Shown piece after piece: positions 14,973-21,810 of a stretch of DNA of 26,238 bases (its first letter is position 1; each line of letters opens with the position of its first letter). Source of the DNA: UBA4742 sp002403895. Its GTDB lineage: Bacteria > Actinomycetota > Acidimicrobiia > Acidimicrobiales > Acidimicrobilacustridaceae. Below the pieces are notes generated by a model. That model was given only the letters and a program-made list of their open reading frames with translations, was not told the DNA's origin and made no database searches. The stretch is from assembly GCA_036823295.1 (NCBI GenBank), contig DAISGD010000047.1, positions 1-26,238 on the forward strand. Direction: 5' to 3'. Position numbers and translations under genes: made by a program.

Positions 14973-15611
14973 ATGACGAAGCTGCGGTGGGGCGATGACA
15001 CACCGGCAGATGCGGTGGCCGCACGCGACCGCCTCCTCGACGCCGCCGAGGCCTGCATCGAACGTTTCGGCCTGGCCAAGACGACGGTGGAGGACATCGC
15101 CGGCGCGGCCAAGGTGTCGAGGGCGACGATCTATCGGTACTTCGACAACCGTGACGAGTTGGTGCTGGCCGTCGTGCTCCGCAGCCTCGATCGCTCGGGT
15201 GAGGGTGACCTGGGCGACTTCTTCGTGGGGGCCGACACGCCGGCACTCTTCGGCGAGGCGCTCGTCGACGCCATGGCCCACCTGCTCGACCGGCTCCGTC
15301 ACGACCCCAAACTCGAGGTGCTACTGAATCGGGACACCGCCGGGGTCTCGGCCTCCATCAGCGGCGCCAGTGCGGCACTGTTCTCGTTCGTGCTCGCCGA
15401 CTGGCGGCCGCGCATGACCGCCGCCCAAGCCGACGGACTGGTCCGGGCCGATCTGGAGGTGGACGAGCTGTCGGAGTGGTTGCTGCGGGCCATCCTGTCG
15501 TTGCTCACCGTCGAGGGCCCGCGACACCACTCGGCCCAGGACGAGCGGCGCCTGCTGACCACCTACCTGGTTCCCGCCATGGTGCCCACGCCCGTGAGGA
15601 CCGGTCGGTGA
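14973..15611 (+). CDS. TetR-family transcriptional regulator
   Basis: A 212-residue dimeric repressor. The N-terminal helix-turn-helix is clear: ARDRLLDAAEACIERFGLAK, then TTVEDIAGAAKVSRATIYRYFDNRDEL at about residues 35-61, the most conserved stretch of the family. The C-terminal ligand-binding half is helical and unassigned. I start at the ATG at 14973, which has AAGGTGG about seven bases upstream, not at the TTG at 14904. The stop overlaps the GTG of the PhyH-type gene (GTGA), so the two are coupled. It probably represses itself, that gene and the divergent diiron gene through the dyad at 14890-14907. Confidence 0.92.
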   Translation: MTKLRWGDDTPADAVAARDRLLDAAEACIERFGLAKTTVEDIAGAAKVSRATIYRYFDNRDELVLAVVLRSLDRSGEGDLGDFFVGADTPALFGEALVDAMAHLLDRLRHDPKLEVLLNRDTAGVSASISGASAALFSFVLADWRPRMTAAQADGLVRADLEVDELSEWLLRAILSLLTVEGPRHHSAQDERRLLTTYLVPAMVPTPVRTGR

Positions 15612-16450
15612 CCGTCGACCCACCAGCGCTCCATCCGTGGAACCGCGACTTCGCGTGGCCCGGCCACGACGGTCCGTTCCGCGTCGTCACCCCGGACCAG
15701 GCCCGGGCCTACGACGAGCAGGGCTTCTTCGTGTTGGAGGACGCGTTCGACACGGAGACCGTCGCCCGGATGCGAGCCGAGATCGCGCCGGAACACGAGG
15801 CGGTGAACGAGTTCCTGCGGGGGATCGAAGGAGGGCGCCTGTCGGTCGCCGCCGCCGATGCGCTCACGGTGAGCATCCATCTGGTCAACCGCTCGCCGTA
15901 CCTGCGCGAGCAGTGCGCCGGGCCGGTGTTCAGCGGGCTGTGCCACGACCTGATCGGTCCCGACGCCCGGCTCTACTGGGAACAAGCGGTCTACAAATGG
16001 CCCCACAACCCGGATCCGGTGCCGTGGCACCAGGACAACGGGTACACCTACATCGAGCCCCAGGCCTACCTCACCTGCTGGGTGGCCCTGGTCGACGCCA
16101 GCCTCGACAACGGGTGCGTATGGGTGATGCCCGGGCTGCACCGCACCGGCACCCTGGAGCACTGCGACACCGAGCTCGGCTACCGGTGCCTGCCCGAAGA
16201 TGTAGCCGGCGCGGTCGCGGTGCCGGTGCGGGCCGGTTCGATAGTGGTGTTCTCCTCACTGACCCCGCACTGGACCGGCCCGAACGTCACCGACGAGATG
16301 CGCAGCGCCTACATCGTCCAGTTCGCTCCCGACGGGGCCGAGGCGCTCCGGGGTGACCCGGCTGCCGGGCCGCCCACCCACCGGGAGCCGATGGCCGACC
16401 CGCGCCGGCAGTACCCCGTGCTGGTGGGCGGCGAGCCCCCCGCGCCCTGA
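15608..16450 (+). CDS. Phytanoyl-CoA dioxygenase (PhyH) family protein
   Basis: A 280-residue Fe(II)/2-oxoglutarate-dependent oxygenase. The iron triad is His141 and Asp143 in WHQDNGYTY and His221 in LTPHWTGPN; Arg232 in MRSAYIVQF is placed to bind the 2-oxoglutarate carboxylate. The N-terminal AYDEQGFFVLEDAFD and the CWVALVDASLDNGCVWVMPG block are typical of the family. It hydroxylates small molecules or acyl-CoA compounds; which one is unknown. The GTG start shares bases with the tetR stop; a longer frame within tetR is rejected. Coupling to tetR makes regulation by that protein likely. Confidence 0.9.
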   Translation: MTVDPPALHPWNRDFAWPGHDGPFRVVTPDQARAYDEQGFFVLEDAFDTETVARMRAEIAPEHEAVNEFLRGIEGGRLSVAAADALTVSIHLVNRSPYLREQCAGPVFSGLCHDLIGPDARLYWEQAVYKWPHNPDPVPWHQDNGYTYIEPQAYLTCWVALVDASLDNGCVWVMPGLHRTGTLEHCDTELGYRCLPEDVAGAVAVPVRAGSIVVFSSLTPHWTGPNVTDEMRSAYIVQFAPDGAEALRGDPAAGPPTHREPMADPRRQYPVLVGGEPPAP

Positions 16451-16543
16451 CCGCTCAGCCCCGGCAGGCGGTCGATACAGCGGTCGAGAGCGACCGATGG
16501 CCTCGCCGCTCAGAGATCCCGACTGGGGCGCTGACCGGCGAGC

Positions 16544-16549
16544 TACCGT
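16544..16549 (+). promoter_or_regulatory. Candidate -10 box of zwf
   Basis: TACCGT fits the TANNNT pattern and lies 26 bases before the zwf ATG, leaving a short leader that holds GAGGAAG as ribosome-binding site. No good -35 is visible. Confidence 0.3.
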
Positions 16550-16575
16550 GACCACGCCCAAGACGAGGAAGCCCC

Positions 16576-17985
16576 ATGCCGCCGAGATCCGCCCCGATCG
16601 ACCGTCCCCGATCCGACTGCCTGGTCATGCTCGGCATCACCGGCGACCTGGCCAAGAAGAAGCTCATCCCCGCCGTGTACCAACTCCACCGGAGGGGCCT
16701 GTTGAACATTCCGGTCATCGGGTTGGCCCGACCGGAATGGGCGCTGGAGGACCTGCGCAGTCACGTGCGGGCGTCGATCGAGGAATCCGCCGAGAAGTTC
16801 GAAGAGGCCGAGTACGAGGGGCTCATGGCCAACTTCTCGTACGTCGCGGGCGACTATAACGACCTCAAGACGTTCGCCCGGCTGAAGACGGCGGTGGGCC
16901 ACCCCGAGCACCCGATCTTCCACATGGCCATCCCCCCGTCGATGTTTGCCTGTGTGGCCACCGGCCTGGCCTCGGTCGGGCTCAACCAGGGCGCGCGCCT
17001 CGTCGTCGAGAAGCCGTTCGGGCGAGACCTGGCCTCGGCGCTCGAGCTGAACGAGATCATCCACGAGCATTTCGACGAGTCGGCCGTGTTCCGCATCGAC
17101 CACTTCTTGGGCAAGGAGGCCATGCGCAGCCTGCTCATCACCCGCTTCGCCAATGCCATCCTCGAACCGCTGTGGCGGCGCACCTACGTGTCCAGCGTGA
17201 AGATCACCATGGCCGAGTCGTTCGGGGTCGAGGACCGGGGTGCGTTCTATGACTCGGTCGGGACGCTGCGCGACGTCATGCAGAACCACCTCCTGCAGAT
17301 GGTGGCGCTGTTCGCCATGGAGCAGCCCGTGAACGAGACGGCCGACGCCCTCCGCGACGAGAAGGCCAAGGTGCTCATGGCGGCACGACCGGTCGAGCCG
17401 ACCCACTATGTCCGGGGTCAATACCGCGGCTATCGCTCGGTAACGGGGGTTGCGCCCGAGTCCGATACCGAGACGTTCGGCGCGTTCCGGCTCGATTTCG
17501 ATTCCCCCCGTTGGGGAGGCGTGCCTTTCTTCTTGCGCGCAGGCAAGTCGCTGGCTGACACGGTCACGGAGATGACCATCGAGTTCGCCCCCCCGCCGCG
17601 CCCGTTGTGGATCTCCGACGGGAGCCATCTGCCCCCGAACCGCATCCGGATCGAGGCCAAGCCCGACAGCTTCACCGCTCTGACCTGGCTCCGAAAGACC
17701 CCGGGCGACGAGATGATCGCCCAGCCCATCACCCTGACCCCAGATCTGGAGCATCGGGGAGACATCGGCCCCGAGCCTTACGAGTTGCTCCTGGCCGAGG
17801 CGATGGAAGGTGACCCGACCCTGTTCGCTCGAGAGGACTCCATCGAGGAGTCGTGGCGCATCGTCGAGCCGATCCTGACCGACTACCCCCGAGCCATCGA
17901 GTACGACCGGGGTTCATGGGGCCCGGCCAACGCCCGCAAGCTCGCCGAGCACGATGGGGGCTGGCCTGGCGAACCACCCGGGTGA
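16576..17985 (+). CDS. zwf: Glucose-6-phosphate 1-dehydrogenase
   Basis: A 469-residue enzyme oxidising glucose 6-phosphate to 6-phosphogluconolactone with NAD(P)+, the entry to the pentose phosphate pathway and a source of NADPH. The coenzyme motif GITGDLAKKKL (residues 20-30), VVEKPFGRD, the substrate site RIDHFLGKE with His176, and MQNHLLQ with the catalytic-base His238 are all present, and the length fits the family. The coenzyme motif has Gly-Ile-Thr in place of the common Gly-Ala-Ser/Thr. GAGGAAG precedes the ATG. Its stop overlaps the start of a histidine-phosphatase gene (GTGA). No 6-phosphogluconate dehydrogenase or lactonase is nearby. Confidence 0.96.
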   Translation: MPPRSAPIDRPRSDCLVMLGITGDLAKKKLIPAVYQLHRRGLLNIPVIGLARPEWALEDLRSHVRASIEESAEKFEEAEYEGLMANFSYVAGDYNDLKTFARLKTAVGHPEHPIFHMAIPPSMFACVATGLASVGLNQGARLVVEKPFGRDLASALELNEIIHEHFDESAVFRIDHFLGKEAMRSLLITRFANAILEPLWRRTYVSSVKITMAESFGVEDRGAFYDSVGTLRDVMQNHLLQMVALFAMEQPVNETADALRDEKAKVLMAARPVEPTHYVRGQYRGYRSVTGVAPESDTETFGAFRLDFDSPRWGGVPFFLRAGKSLADTVTEMTIEFAPPPRPLWISDGSHLPPNRIRIEAKPDSFTALTWLRKTPGDEMIAQPITLTPDLEHRGDIGPEPYELLLAEAMEGDPTLFAREDSIEESWRIVEPILTDYPRAIEYDRGSWGPANARKLAEHDGGWPGEPPG

Positions 17986-18566
17986 ACGTCCCACCGACAA
18001 ATCACGATGTCTGGGTGCTGCGCCACGGCGCCACCGAATGGAGCATGAACGGACGCCACACCGGCCGGACCGACCTCCCCCTGCTCGACATCGGCCGTCG
18101 TCAGGCCGAGGCGGTGGGCCGGATGCTCAACGGCCGTCATTTCGTCTTGGTGCTGGTGAGCCCCTTGGCTCGCGCCCAGGAAACCTGCCACCTGGCCGGG
18201 TACGGCAGTCAGGCCGTAGTCGACGACGACCTACGGGAGTGGGACTACGGCGACTACGAGGGCATCACCACGGAACAGATCCGGCTCTCGGATCCGGGCT
18301 GGACGGTCTGGTCCGGCACCTGCCCCGGCGGGGAGACCACCGCGGAGGTGGCGGCCCGGGCCGACCGGGTCATCGCCCGAGCCCGTGCGGCAGACGGGGA
18401 TGTGGCGCTGTTCGCCCACGGCCACATCTTGCGGGTGGTCACCGCTCGCTGGTGCGAGTTGGACGCCGTCGAGGGCCGAAGGTTTCCCCTCGACACTGGG
18501 ACGGTCAACGTCCTCGGTTGGGAGTACGAGCACGCGGCCCTTCGCCGCTGGAACGACGTCCCCTAG
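17982..18566 (+). CDS. Histidine phosphatase (phosphoglycerate-mutase-like)
   Basis: A 194-residue cytosolic phosphatase. The LRHGATEW motif contains Arg14 and the phospho-acceptor His15; Arg64 (PLARAQET), Glu86 (REWDYGDYEG) and His146 (FAHGHILR) complete the catalytic pocket. REWDYGDYEG-type sequence is common in small-molecule phosphatases of this superfamily rather than true mutases. The GTG start overlaps the zwf stop, so they are co-translated; dephosphorylation of a sugar phosphate is plausible but unproven. Its TAG forms part of a CTAG in which the convergent deacetylase gene also ends. Confidence 0.9.
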   Translation: MNVPPTNHDVWVLRHGATEWSMNGRHTGRTDLPLLDIGRRQAEAVGRMLNGRHFVLVLVSPLARAQETCHLAGYGSQAVVDDDLREWDYGDYEGITTEQIRLSDPGWTVWSGTCPGGETTAEVAARADRVIARARAADGDVALFAHGHILRVVTARWCELDAVEGRRFPLDTGTVNVLGWEYEHAALRRWNDVP

Positions 18567-19438
18567 AGATCCGAACCGACGGGAGGGAAGTACTGCTGGA
18601 GAGCTTCGGTCACGTCGGCCCTGAAGCGGTCGATGGCGGCAGTCATGTAGGCGATGGGGTCGAGGTCGGGGTTGTGGACGAGGGGGGTGAGGTCCATGGC
18701 CAGCGATAGCTCCTCGACGTCATCGACGGCTCGGGGCTCGAGCAAGGTGGCATTGGCCCTTCGACGACCTTCCTCGGCCAGGTCATAGCGCTTGCCGCCT
18801 TCGATCTGGCTTACGAATACGCTGGCCAGCCGGTGGGCCAGCTCTCGATGGCCTGAGGTGTCGAGCAGGACCTTCTCGTCGTCGCTCAACCAGTCGAGGC
18901 TCCGCCATCCCTCCATCCCGACGACCCGCCACGGCCGTTGGTCGGCCGGCAACAGACGAATGGCTTCGATGGTGGCCACCGCGGCGGCCAGATGGGTGCT
19001 GTGCTTGTCGGCCAGGTTGTGGGTGTAGACGTTCACCGGCTGAGCGGCAGTCAGGATCTCCACCAGTTCAGCCACCAGGGCGGCATGCCCGTCGCCGCGG
19101 ATGTCGGCGCTGGGATGGCCGAGCTGGAAGATGGCGCTGTAGCCGCCGATCTCCGCCGCCGCCCGCTGCTCCTGGCGACGCAGCACCCGCATCTCCTCGT
19201 CGGTGCATTCGGCGAACACACCGGTACGGGCGCTGCCGGACCCGTCGGTGCAGGCGACGCCGGTGAACCAGCGCTCGGAGTCCTCGAGGCACGCCGCTAT
19301 CGGCGCCAGGGCTGCGAATTCCAAGTCGTCCTGGTGGGCCACGATGCCGAGGTCGGTGGTGCGGTTCAGGGCGGCCTCGAGCGGGCTGGCGTCAGGAACC
19401 CAGACCTCGGCGTGGGGTCGTGAGTAGGTAAAGGCCAT
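18563..19438 (-). CDS. PIG-L family deacetylase (LmbE-like)
   Basis: A 291-residue zinc-dependent N-acetyl-sugar deacetylase of the LmbE/MshB type. The metal motif AHQDDLEF gives His35, Asp37 and Asp38 (most relatives have AHPDD), and YTHNLADKHSTH gives His140, His146 and His149. Family members act on N-acetylglucosaminyl compounds in mycothiol, antibiotic or cell-wall metabolism; the substrate here is unknown. I start at the ATG at 19438, where the homologous part begins. The Shine-Dalgarno-like GGAGG is 15 bases away, too far, but TAGGGT lies eight bases before the ATG, so the mRNA is probably leaderless. Confidence 0.9.
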   Translation of the reverse strand: MAFTYSRPHAEVWVPDASPLEAALNRTTDLGIVAHQDDLEFAALAPIAACLEDSERWFTGVACTDGSGSARTGVFAECTDEEMRVLRRQEQRAAAEIGGYSAIFQLGHPSADIRGDGHAALVAELVEILTAAQPVNVYTHNLADKHSTHLAAAVATIEAIRLLPADQRPWRVVGMEGWRSLDWLSDDEKVLLDTSGHRELAHRLASVFVSQIEGGKRYDLAEEGRRRANATLLEPRAVDDVEELSLAMDLTPLVHNPDLDPIAYMTAAIDRFRADVTEALQQYFPPVGSDL

Positions 19439-19446
19439 GGGCCGAG

Positions 19447-19452
19447 ACCCTA
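19447..19452 (-). promoter_or_regulatory. -10 box for a leaderless deacetylase mRNA
   Basis: TAGGGT on the minus strand fits TANNNT and ends eight bases before the ATG, the distance from a -10 box to a transcription start. Confidence 0.45.
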
Positions 19453-19458
19453 GGCCTC

Positions 19459-19635
19459 CTACGTCAATGCAGGCTGAGACGGCGCGAAGGTCAAGCTGCT
19501 GTCGATGTCGATGTCGACGTCGGGCCGGAGCATCGAGGGAGGGAAAAACCACTCCTCGGCCTGTTCACCGAGCTCAACGGTGGCGACGTCGTCGTCCGGT
19601 CCCCGGATTGACCTGCTCGCCAGGACGGGCCACAC
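19459..19635 (-). CDS. Candidate 58-residue ORF upstream of the deacetylase
   Basis: Starting at a GTG right after a TGA, this frame encodes 58 residues containing PDDDVATVELGEQAEEWFFP, an acidic DVDIDIDS stretch, and an ending PSQPALT before TAG. About four fifths of its codons end in G or C, and the composition is acidic and balanced, unlike the Arg-rich shadow frames, so it reads as real or once-real coding sequence. There is no obvious ribosome site, and it may be the 3' fragment of a longer lost gene. It accounts for most of the 332-base stretch between the deacetylase and thiolase starts. Confidence 0.35.
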   Translation of the reverse strand: MWPVLASRSIRGPDDDVATVELGEQAEEWFFPPSMLRPDVDIDIDSSLTFAPSQPALT

Positions 19636-19770
19636 TCATCGGCGCCGGGACTTGACCGTTGGGTCTAGTTTCTGGGGGCAGGGCAGTACCCTTCTTGCAT
19701 CAGTCGCACGCTGTCGTCCCGGGCACCTCTGGCCCGAGGGTCGTCACAGCACCATGAGAGGAGCCATTCC

Positions 19771-20967
19771 ATGGCCACCGCAGTCATCGTCGACGCCGTC
19801 CGCACCGCCGGAGGCAAGCGCAACGGAAAGCTCTCGGGCTGGCACCCGGTCGACCTCGCCGCCGAGACCCTCAAGGCGCTCGCCGAGCGCAACGATCTCG
19901 ACCCCGCGCTCGTCGACGACGTCATCATGGGCTGCGTGATGCAGGTCGGGGCGCAGTCGCTCAACATCGGGCGCAACGCGGTGCTGGCCGCCGGCTGGCC
20001 CGAGGCGGTCCCGTCGACCACCATCGACCGTCAGTGCGGTTCGTCGCAGCAGTCGGCCCATTTCGCCGCCCAAGGCGTGATGGCCGGGGCCTACGACGTC
20101 GTCGTCGCCGCCGGCATCGAGGTCATGAGCGTGGTCCCCATGGGCGCCTCGGCCATGGTCAAGGACGTCGGCTTCCCGTTCGGCGAGACGATGGGCCTGC
20201 GCTATGCCGACATCGGCGGGCTGGTGCCCCAGGGCATCTCGGCCGAGATCATCGCCGAGAAGTGGGGCCTGTCGCGCGACGACCTCGACGCCTTCGGTGC
20301 CCTGAGCCAGCAGCGGGCCGAGCGGGCCAACGCCGAGGGTCGCTTCGACAACGAGATCATCCCCGTCCGGGCCAAGCCCCGCGACAAGGAGACCGGCGAA
20401 CTCATCCAGACCGACGAACTCCACACAGCGGACGAGGGCATCCGCGCCGGCACCACCATCGAGACACTGGCCAACCTCAAGCCGGCCTTCAAACCCGACG
20501 GCATGGTCACCGCCGGCAACTCGTCGCAGATCTGCGACGGCGCTTCCGCCGTGCTGATCATGAGCGAGGAGAAGGCCAAGGCCCTCGGTCTCACCCCCCG
20601 GGCTCGGTTCCACACCTTCGCCCTGGCCGGTGTCGACCCGGTCACGATGCTCACCGGCCCCATCCCGGCCACCCACAAGGCCCTCGAGAAGTCGGGCCTG
20701 TCGATGGACGACATCGATCTCACCGAGATCAACGAGGCCTTCGCCTCGGTCGTGCTGGCCTGGGAGAAGGAACTGCACCCCAACATGGACAAGGTGAACG
20801 TCAACGGTGGGGCGATCGCTCTCGGTCACCCCCTCGGCGGCTCGGGCGCCAAGCTCATGGCCACCCTGCTCAACGAACTCGAGCGCACCGGCGGCCGCTA
20901 CGGCCTCCAGACCATGTGTGAGGGTGGGGGCATGGCGAACGCCACCATCATCGAGCGCCTCGGCTGA
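19771..20967 (+). CDS. Acetyl-CoA acetyltransferase (thiolase)
   Basis: A 398-residue thiolase that cleaves 3-ketoacyl-CoA or condenses two acyl-CoA. Catalytic residues are the acyl-accepting Cys89 (DRQCGSSQQ), His353 (ALGHPLGGSGA) and Cys383 (QTMCEGGGMAN); the NEAF motif is present (EINEAFASVV). The ends MATAVIVDAVRTAGGK and ATIIERLG are typical of degradative, FadA-like enzymes. AGGAG lies seven bases before the ATG. It stands alone, without an FadB partner in the window, which fits either beta-oxidation supplied from elsewhere or an acetoacetyl-CoA role. A hairpin follows, and the last codons are duplicated downstream. Confidence 0.95.
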   Translation: MATAVIVDAVRTAGGKRNGKLSGWHPVDLAAETLKALAERNDLDPALVDDVIMGCVMQVGAQSLNIGRNAVLAAGWPEAVPSTTIDRQCGSSQQSAHFAAQGVMAGAYDVVVAAGIEVMSVVPMGASAMVKDVGFPFGETMGLRYADIGGLVPQGISAEIIAEKWGLSRDDLDAFGALSQQRAERANAEGRFDNEIIPVRAKPRDKETGELIQTDELHTADEGIRAGTTIETLANLKPAFKPDGMVTAGNSSQICDGASAVLIMSEEKAKALGLTPRARFHTFALAGVDPVTMLTGPIPATHKALEKSGLSMDDIDLTEINEAFASVVLAWEKELHPNMDKVNVNGGAIALGHPLGGSGAKLMATLLNELERTGGRYGLQTMCEGGGMANATIIERLG

Positions 20968-21035
20968 CGTTCGCCACCGGCGAAGCCGGTGCAGACCAGT
21001 TGTGAACGCCACCATCATCGAGCGCCTCGGCTGAC
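20937..21035 (+). repeat. 32-bp direct repeat duplicating the thiolase 3' end
   Basis: Bases 20937-20968 (the last nine thiolase codons, the stop and adjacent bases) are repeated exactly at 21004-21035, an offset of 67 bases. The second copy still encodes NATIIERLG and stop but lacks the rest of the gene. Confidence 0.95.
20975..20991 (+). terminator. Hairpin after the thiolase gene
   Basis: CACCGGC-GAA-GCCGGTG is a perfect 7-bp stem with a three-base loop, starting 8 bases after the thiolase stop. It lacks a following T-run, so it would be a weak or Rho-assisted terminator. Confidence 0.45.
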
Positions 21036-21074
21036 TCACCTGCTCAGCCCACAAATCTGGCGGGCTCCCGTGCC

Positions 21075-21080
21075 TAGGCT
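21075..21080 (+). promoter_or_regulatory. -10 box for a leaderless mRNA
   Basis: TAGGCT fits TANNNT and ends seven bases before the ATG at 21088, with no Shine-Dalgarno sequence in between. Confidence 0.5.
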
Positions 21081-21087
21081 GAGAGCC

Positions 21088-21408
21088 ATGCGCAAGCATC
21101 CGATCATCCTGGGCTTCGTGGTACTGGTGGCCATCGGTGCCGTCGTGACCGGCAAGCCGGTTACTCCGGTGATCGTCGCCGCAGGGGCGATGTACGTCCT
21201 CTTGATGACGGGCGTCGTCATGCTCGGCGGGTTGGCCCGCCCCGTGCCTGCGCCCCTCCCCGCCGGGGAGATGCGCAAAGTCCGCCTGCTCTACCGGTGC
21301 AGCATCTGCGGCACGGAGGTGCGCATGACCGCCGCCAACAACGAGGACCCGGAGCCGCCCCGCCACTGCCTCGAGGACATGGACTTGGTAGCACCGACGA
21401 TGGAGTGA
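21088..21408 (+). CDS. Two-helix membrane protein with a C-terminal zinc-ribbon-like motif
   Basis: A 106-residue protein. Two hydrophobic helices (about 6-22 and 26-49) form a short hairpin, followed by a cytoplasmic tail with RCSICGTEV and RHCLEDM. Cys71, Cys74, His93 and Cys94 could bind zinc in a small ribbon similar to regulatory-protein (FmdB-like) or rubredoxin-type knuckles. I know no function. The start is fixed by the leaderless-type box upstream and by the first helix. A longer frame into the thiolase 3' repeat is rejected. It is followed closely by a 31-codon ORF. Confidence 0.72.
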   Translation: MRKHPIILGFVVLVAIGAVVTGKPVTPVIVAAGAMYVLLMTGVVMLGGLARPVPAPLPAGEMRKVRLLYRCSICGTEVRMTAANNEDPEPPRHCLEDMDLVAPTME

Positions 21409-21409
21409 G

Positions 21410-21505
21410 GTGGCCCCGGCCCTCATGAAGACGACGAAGCCACGCTCGGCCGGAAGAGTGCGCTCAGTCCAGAACTGGATCGTCAAGGCGTTGGGGAAGG
21501 GCTAG
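21410..21505 (+). CDS. Candidate 31-residue basic peptide
   Basis: GTG 21410 opens VAPALMKTTKPRSAGRVRSV followed by QNWIVKALGKG and TAG; ATG 21425 would give 26 residues. It is strongly basic, with an amphipathic end, and nearly 90% of codons end in G or C. It begins one base after the stop of the zinc-ribbon-like protein and its own stop ends two bases before the stop of the convergent 90-residue gene, so it neatly fills the gap. GGAG just upstream could start translation. Function unknown. Confidence 0.35.
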   Translation: MAPALMKTTKPRSAGRVRSVQNWIVKALGKG

Positions 21506-21506
21506 A

Positions 21507-21779
21507 TCAGAGCGAAGGCCCGCGGCCTGACGCCTCCTCGGCCCGTATGAACGCCACCAGCCCATCGACGTCGCCTTCGTCGATTCCACCGAGGACAGCG
21601 GTGTAGAAGGTGCGGGCCCACGCGTCGATCTGCGTGTCGTTGAACCCGTCGTCGTGCAGGCGCGTGCGGGCGGCGTTGGCCAACAGCCGCGCCCCCTCGA
21701 TCTCGTTTATGGCCAGCTCTGGCTCCACCAAACCTTCGTCCTCGGGCATCTCCGCGGACACGTCATCGCGTTCGCTCAT
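21507..21779 (-). CDS. Small acidic helical protein, partner of the NuoF-like gene
   Basis: A 90-residue protein of unknown family: an acidic N-terminus, then helices (LAINEIEGARLLANAARTRL, DTQIDAWARTFYTAVLGG and GLVAFIRAEEA). No cysteines or membrane segments. GAGAGAGGAA lies well placed before its ATG, so the start is secure; a longer frame running into the NuoF-like gene is rejected. It begins 31 bases after the NuoF-like stop on the same strand and is presumably co-transcribed, suggesting a small accessory or assembly protein of that enzyme (inference). Confidence 0.72.
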   Translation of the reverse strand: MSERDDVSAEMPEDEGLVEPELAINEIEGARLLANAARTRLHDDGFNDTQIDAWARTFYTAVLGGIDEGDVDGLVAFIRAEEASGRGPSL

Positions 21780-21810
21780 GGCAGGTTCCTCTCTCTGGCC
21801 CCGGCAGCGA

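Noticed and set aside
16544..16575. Upstream GTG at 16549 as alternative start region of zwf
   Set aside because: The ATG at 16576 has a well-spaced GAGGAAG, and the coenzyme motif lies at the normal distance from it.
19744..21486. Minus-strand ORF of 580 codons
   Set aside because: It is antisense to the thiolase and the 21088 gene, rich in Gly/His/Asp/Val from mirrored GC-rich codons, with no domain.
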